From Bacteroidota bacterium (GTDB lineage: Bacteria > Bacteroidota > Bacteroidia > Chitinophagales > Saprospiraceae): a stretch of DNA of 64,000 nt. This document shows, in pieces, positions 61,942-64,000 of the stretch (positions are counted from its first letter, which is position 1; each line of letters begins with the position of its first letter). The notes beneath the pieces were generated by a model. The model had not been told where the DNA came from. It did no database searches and worked only from the letters and a program-made list of their open reading frames with translations. The translations under genes were made by a program, and so were the position numbers. The DNA is taken from NCBI GenBank assembly GCA_017858735.1, contig JAFMBH010000001.1, forward strand, positions 1 to 64,000, read 5' to 3'.

Positions 61942-62835
61942 ATGATTATGTTAAAGAAGGCATTTGTTTTTCCAGGACAAGGAGCTCAGTTCGCAGGAAT
62001 GGGTAAAGACATGTATGAATCGTCGGAGGTAGCTAAAGAATTATTTGAAAGAGCAAATGAAATTCTTGGCTTTAGAATATCTGATATTATGTTTAATGGT
62101 ACAGCAGAAGAACTTGTACAAACAAAAGTTACTCAACCAGCTTTATTCATTCATTCTACTATTAAAATAGCTTTATTAGGTAAACATTTTCACCCGGATG
62201 TTGTGGCTGGTCATTCTTTAGGAGAATTTTCAGCTTTAGTTGCCGCCCGGTGTATATCTTTTGAGGACGGTTTAAAATTAGTTTATCAACGTGCATTAGC
62301 TATGCAAAAATCATGTGAAGATAATCCGGGAACTATGGCAGCTATCATTGGTTTGGCAGATTCCATGGTGGAAGATGTTTGTAAGGATGTAAATACAGGT
62401 ATAGTAGTTCCGGCAAATTACAATTGTCCTGGTCAATTAGTTATTTCAGGTTCTCATGAATCGATAAACGAAGCTATGATTAAATGCAAGGAATTAGAAG
62501 GAGGAAGAGCCATTCCATTAACTGTAGGCGGTGCTTTTCATTCACCATTAATGTCTTCAGCAGCTGAACATTTAGCAAAAGCCATTTTAAATACAACTTT
62601 TAATTCCCCTATCTGTCCAATTTATCAAAATGTTACTGGTTTGCCTGAAACTAATGCTGATTTGATTCGAATTAATTTGAATAATCAGTTAACTGCACCA
62701 GTGCGCTGGACTCAAACAATGCAAAATATGATTGCTGATGGTGTTAATAGTTTCACAGAGGTTGGAGGCAATGGAAAAGTACTTCAAGGATTAATAAAAA
62801 AGGTCGATAGGCAAATGGAAACAACGGCAATTTAA
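61942..62835 (+). CDS. fabD: Malonyl-CoA:ACP transacylase
   Basis: 297 residues (Met3 at 61948 is an alternative start). FabD marks: AFVFPGQGAQFAGMGKD, TQPALFIHS, the nucleophile Ser92 in GHSLGEFSALV, VVPANYNCPGQLVISG, the catalytic His in GGAFHSPLM near residue 200, and TEVGGNGKVLQGL. It moves malonyl groups from CoA to acyl carrier protein, feeding fatty-acid elongation. yqgE follows after 1 bp. Confidence 0.96.
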   Translation: MIMLKKAFVFPGQGAQFAGMGKDMYESSEVAKELFERANEILGFRISDIMFNGTAEELVQTKVTQPALFIHSTIKIALLGKHFHPDVVAGHSLGEFSALVAARCISFEDGLKLVYQRALAMQKSCEDNPGTMAAIIGLADSMVEDVCKDVNTGIVVPANYNCPGQLVISGSHESINEAMIKCKELEGGRAIPLTVGGAFHSPLMSSAAEHLAKAILNTTFNSPICPIYQNVTGLPETNADLIRINLNNQLTAPVRWTQTMQNMIADGVNSFTEVGGNGKVLQGLIKKVDRQMETTAI

Positions 62836-62836
62836 A

Positions 62837-63400
62837 ATGATCAGACAAGACCTTAATATTTCAACTGGTAAAGTTTTATTAGCCAGTCCTTTTATGGATG
62901 ATCCTAATTTTATACGTTCGGCAGTGCTTATTTGTTCCCATAGTGATCAGGGAACTATTGGATTTGTTTTTAATAAACCAATGCTTTCACCTATTAATGA
63001 TGCGCTGGAATCTTTCCCTCCTTTTGGAGTAAATATATTTAAAGGCGGTCCTGTTGAAATGAATACCCTTCATTTTTTACATAGGGCAGGATCCATTTTG
63101 AACGACAGCGTTCCTGTTTGCCCCGGCGTATTTTGGAGTGGAGACTTTAAAATGTTGAAATTTCTGGTAAAAAATGATCTTATTAAGCCTAATGATATAC
63201 GTTTTTTTGCTGGTTACACTGGGTGGGATAAAGGTCAATTAGAAGAAGAGGTCAAAGAAAATTCTTGGATACCAACGAATATGGACGCTAACTATTTGTT
63301 TAAGTTCTCGTCACATGCTGTTTGGAAAAGTATGCTAAAGGATAAAAGAAAGCATTATCCACCCCTTGCAGATATCCCTGAGAATTTTTCCTGGAACTAA
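62837..63400 (+). CDS. YqgE/AlgH family protein
   Basis: 187 residues. Family motifs: GKVLLASPFMDDPNFIRSAVLICSHSDQGTIGFVFNKP-type opening (here as the two halves LLASPFMDDPNF and GTIGFVFNKP), then KGGPVEMNTLHFLH and RFFAGYTGWDKGQLEEEVKENSW. The AlgH/YqgE fold is widespread and its biochemical role is unclear. It is 1 bp downstream of fabD and probably co-expressed. Confidence 0.92.
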   Translation: MIRQDLNISTGKVLLASPFMDDPNFIRSAVLICSHSDQGTIGFVFNKPMLSPINDALESFPPFGVNIFKGGPVEMNTLHFLHRAGSILNDSVPVCPGVFWSGDFKMLKFLVKNDLIKPNDIRFFAGYTGWDKGQLEEEVKENSWIPTNMDANYLFKFSSHAVWKSMLKDKRKHYPPLADIPENFSWN

Positions 63401-63404
63401 TGTT

Positions 63405-64000
63405 TTAGTTAAGTAGTGCTATAATACCTTCCTTTTCTTTATTAAACGAAGGTATTTCTTCTTTAGGAAGAGGTTCGGGAGGAGGAAAAGATAATCTGAG
63501 ATGATTGACTTGTTGTCCGTTTTTCCAAAACCTAAAACATACATGAGGACCTGTGGCTAATCCTGTAGATCCCACATAACCAATCGTTTGACCCTGTTGA
63601 ACCTGAACTCCACTTCTTATTCCGGGTCCAAACCGCGACATGTGCAAATATTGGGTGCTGTGCAGTTTATCGTGTCTTATTTTTACATAATTTCCATTTC
63701 CTCCAGAATACCTTGCTTCTAATACTACGCCATTTCCTACTGACATAATAGGTGTCCCATGAGGTGCAGCATAATCAGTACCAAAATGTGGTCTGACCCT
63801 TCTTAAAATGGGATGTAATCTTGAAGTATTAAAGTAGGAACTAATGCGTGAAAACCGTAAGGGAGATCGTAAAAATCCTTTATTCAATGGTCTTCCTTCA
63901 AGATCATAATATCCTTTGAAAGCTGGTTTACTGTAATAGATAGCATTAATAGTGTTTTTCTCCATTTCATATTTTGCAGCCAATACAAGACCAGCACCTA
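63405..64000 (-). CDS. M23-family metallopeptidase (partial, N-terminus beyond window)
   Basis: The frame is open through the right edge (codons reading GAGLVLAAKYEME precede the first internal candidate starts), so only the C-terminal 198 residues are visible. The LytM/M23 core is clear: HFGTDYAAPHGTPI gives the HxxxD metal ligands, HSTQYLHMSRF follows, and the usual HxH motif near the end reads GPHVCFRFW, with Cys in place of the second His. Such enzymes cleave peptidoglycan cross-bridges in the periplasm. The Cys change is described under findings. Confidence 0.9.
   Translation of the reverse strand, partial: GAGLVLAAKYEMEKNTINAIYYSKPAFKGYYDLEGRPLNKGFLRSPLRFSRISSYFNTSRLHPILRRVRPHFGTDYAAPHGTPIMSVGNGVVLEARYSGGNGNYVKIRHDKLHSTQYLHMSRFGPGIRSGVQVQQGQTIGYVGSTGLATGPHVCFRFWKNGQQVNHLRLSFPPPEPLPKEEIPSFNKEKEGIIALLN

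Overview
The window reads as an ordinary chromosomal stretch from a low-GC member of the Bacteroidota, most likely of the Saprospiria/Saprospiraceae type. The evidence is a type IX secretion and gliding locus (PorV, PorU, a PorP/SprF protein, GldJ followed by MurF), a secreted protein with dockerin-like and cohesin-like parts plus a type IX sorting tail, LytS/LytTR regulator pairs, a bacilliredoxin, no clear Shine-Dalgarno sequences, and several promoters of the Bacteroidota -7 type TAnnTTTG. No species can be named from sequence alone.

Layout. 1-623 holds the start of a Gfo/Idh/MocA oxidoreductase cut by the window edge. 713-9502 carries a small secreted protein and the type IX secretion locus: porV and porU on the minus strand, a PorP/SprF gene and gldJ on the plus strand. 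murF, an arginase-like protein and rhaM follow. 12323-15804 is a minus-strand run: deoxynucleoside kinase, folK, xseB, xseA and a phosphodiester glycosidase. 16154-16341 has tRNA-Val(GAC), tRNA-Pro(GGG) and a terminator. Next to them, at 16363-17691, is the most unusual gene in the window. 17965-38183 is mixed housekeeping and envelope genes: a BNR-repeat protein, msrB, a DEAD-box helicase, a LytS/LytTR pair, a ZIP transporter, an MscS channel, a UbiB-like kinase, bacilliredoxin, ybaK, a TesB-type thioesterase, KDPG aldolase, lipoproteins, a GNAT/FemAB-like protein, a TauE-like permease, ggt and recF. 38328-40639 has pdhA, a TPR protein and ribH. 40641-50386 has an MBL hydrolase, a GH13 amylase, a possible metal-homeostasis block (MCFFCGG protein, TonB receptor, CobW GTPase), a sugar MFS transporter and an M28 peptidase. 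50412-64000 has an alpha/beta hydrolase with an SDR enzyme, ferredoxin, mutS, dapB, an uncharacterised protein, the dockerin/cohesin protein, a second LytS/LytTR pair, fabD, yqgE and a partial M23 peptidase.

Main discovery candidate. The 442-residue protein at 16363-17691 starts with the DNRPEAIAQRKL-type leader seen on Bacteroidota proteins associated with extracellular contractile injection systems (eCIS). Its C-terminal half aligns by eye with vertebrate CD38 / ADP-ribosyl cyclase. The two active-site tryptophans (W237, W314), the catalytic glutamate (E347) and an acidic residue (D275) fall in the expected order and spacing, while CD38 Glu146 is replaced by Asn266. I read it as a probable NAD-consuming payload. 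No immunity gene and no injection apparatus are visible in the window.

Second candidate. A near-perfect 7-1-7 inverted repeat at 43881-43895 lies between the divergent MCFFCGG protein and a TonB receptor, with a CobW-family GTPase beyond. This looks like a Fur-family (possibly Zur) controlled metal locus. All homology statements are recognition by eye; no searches were run.
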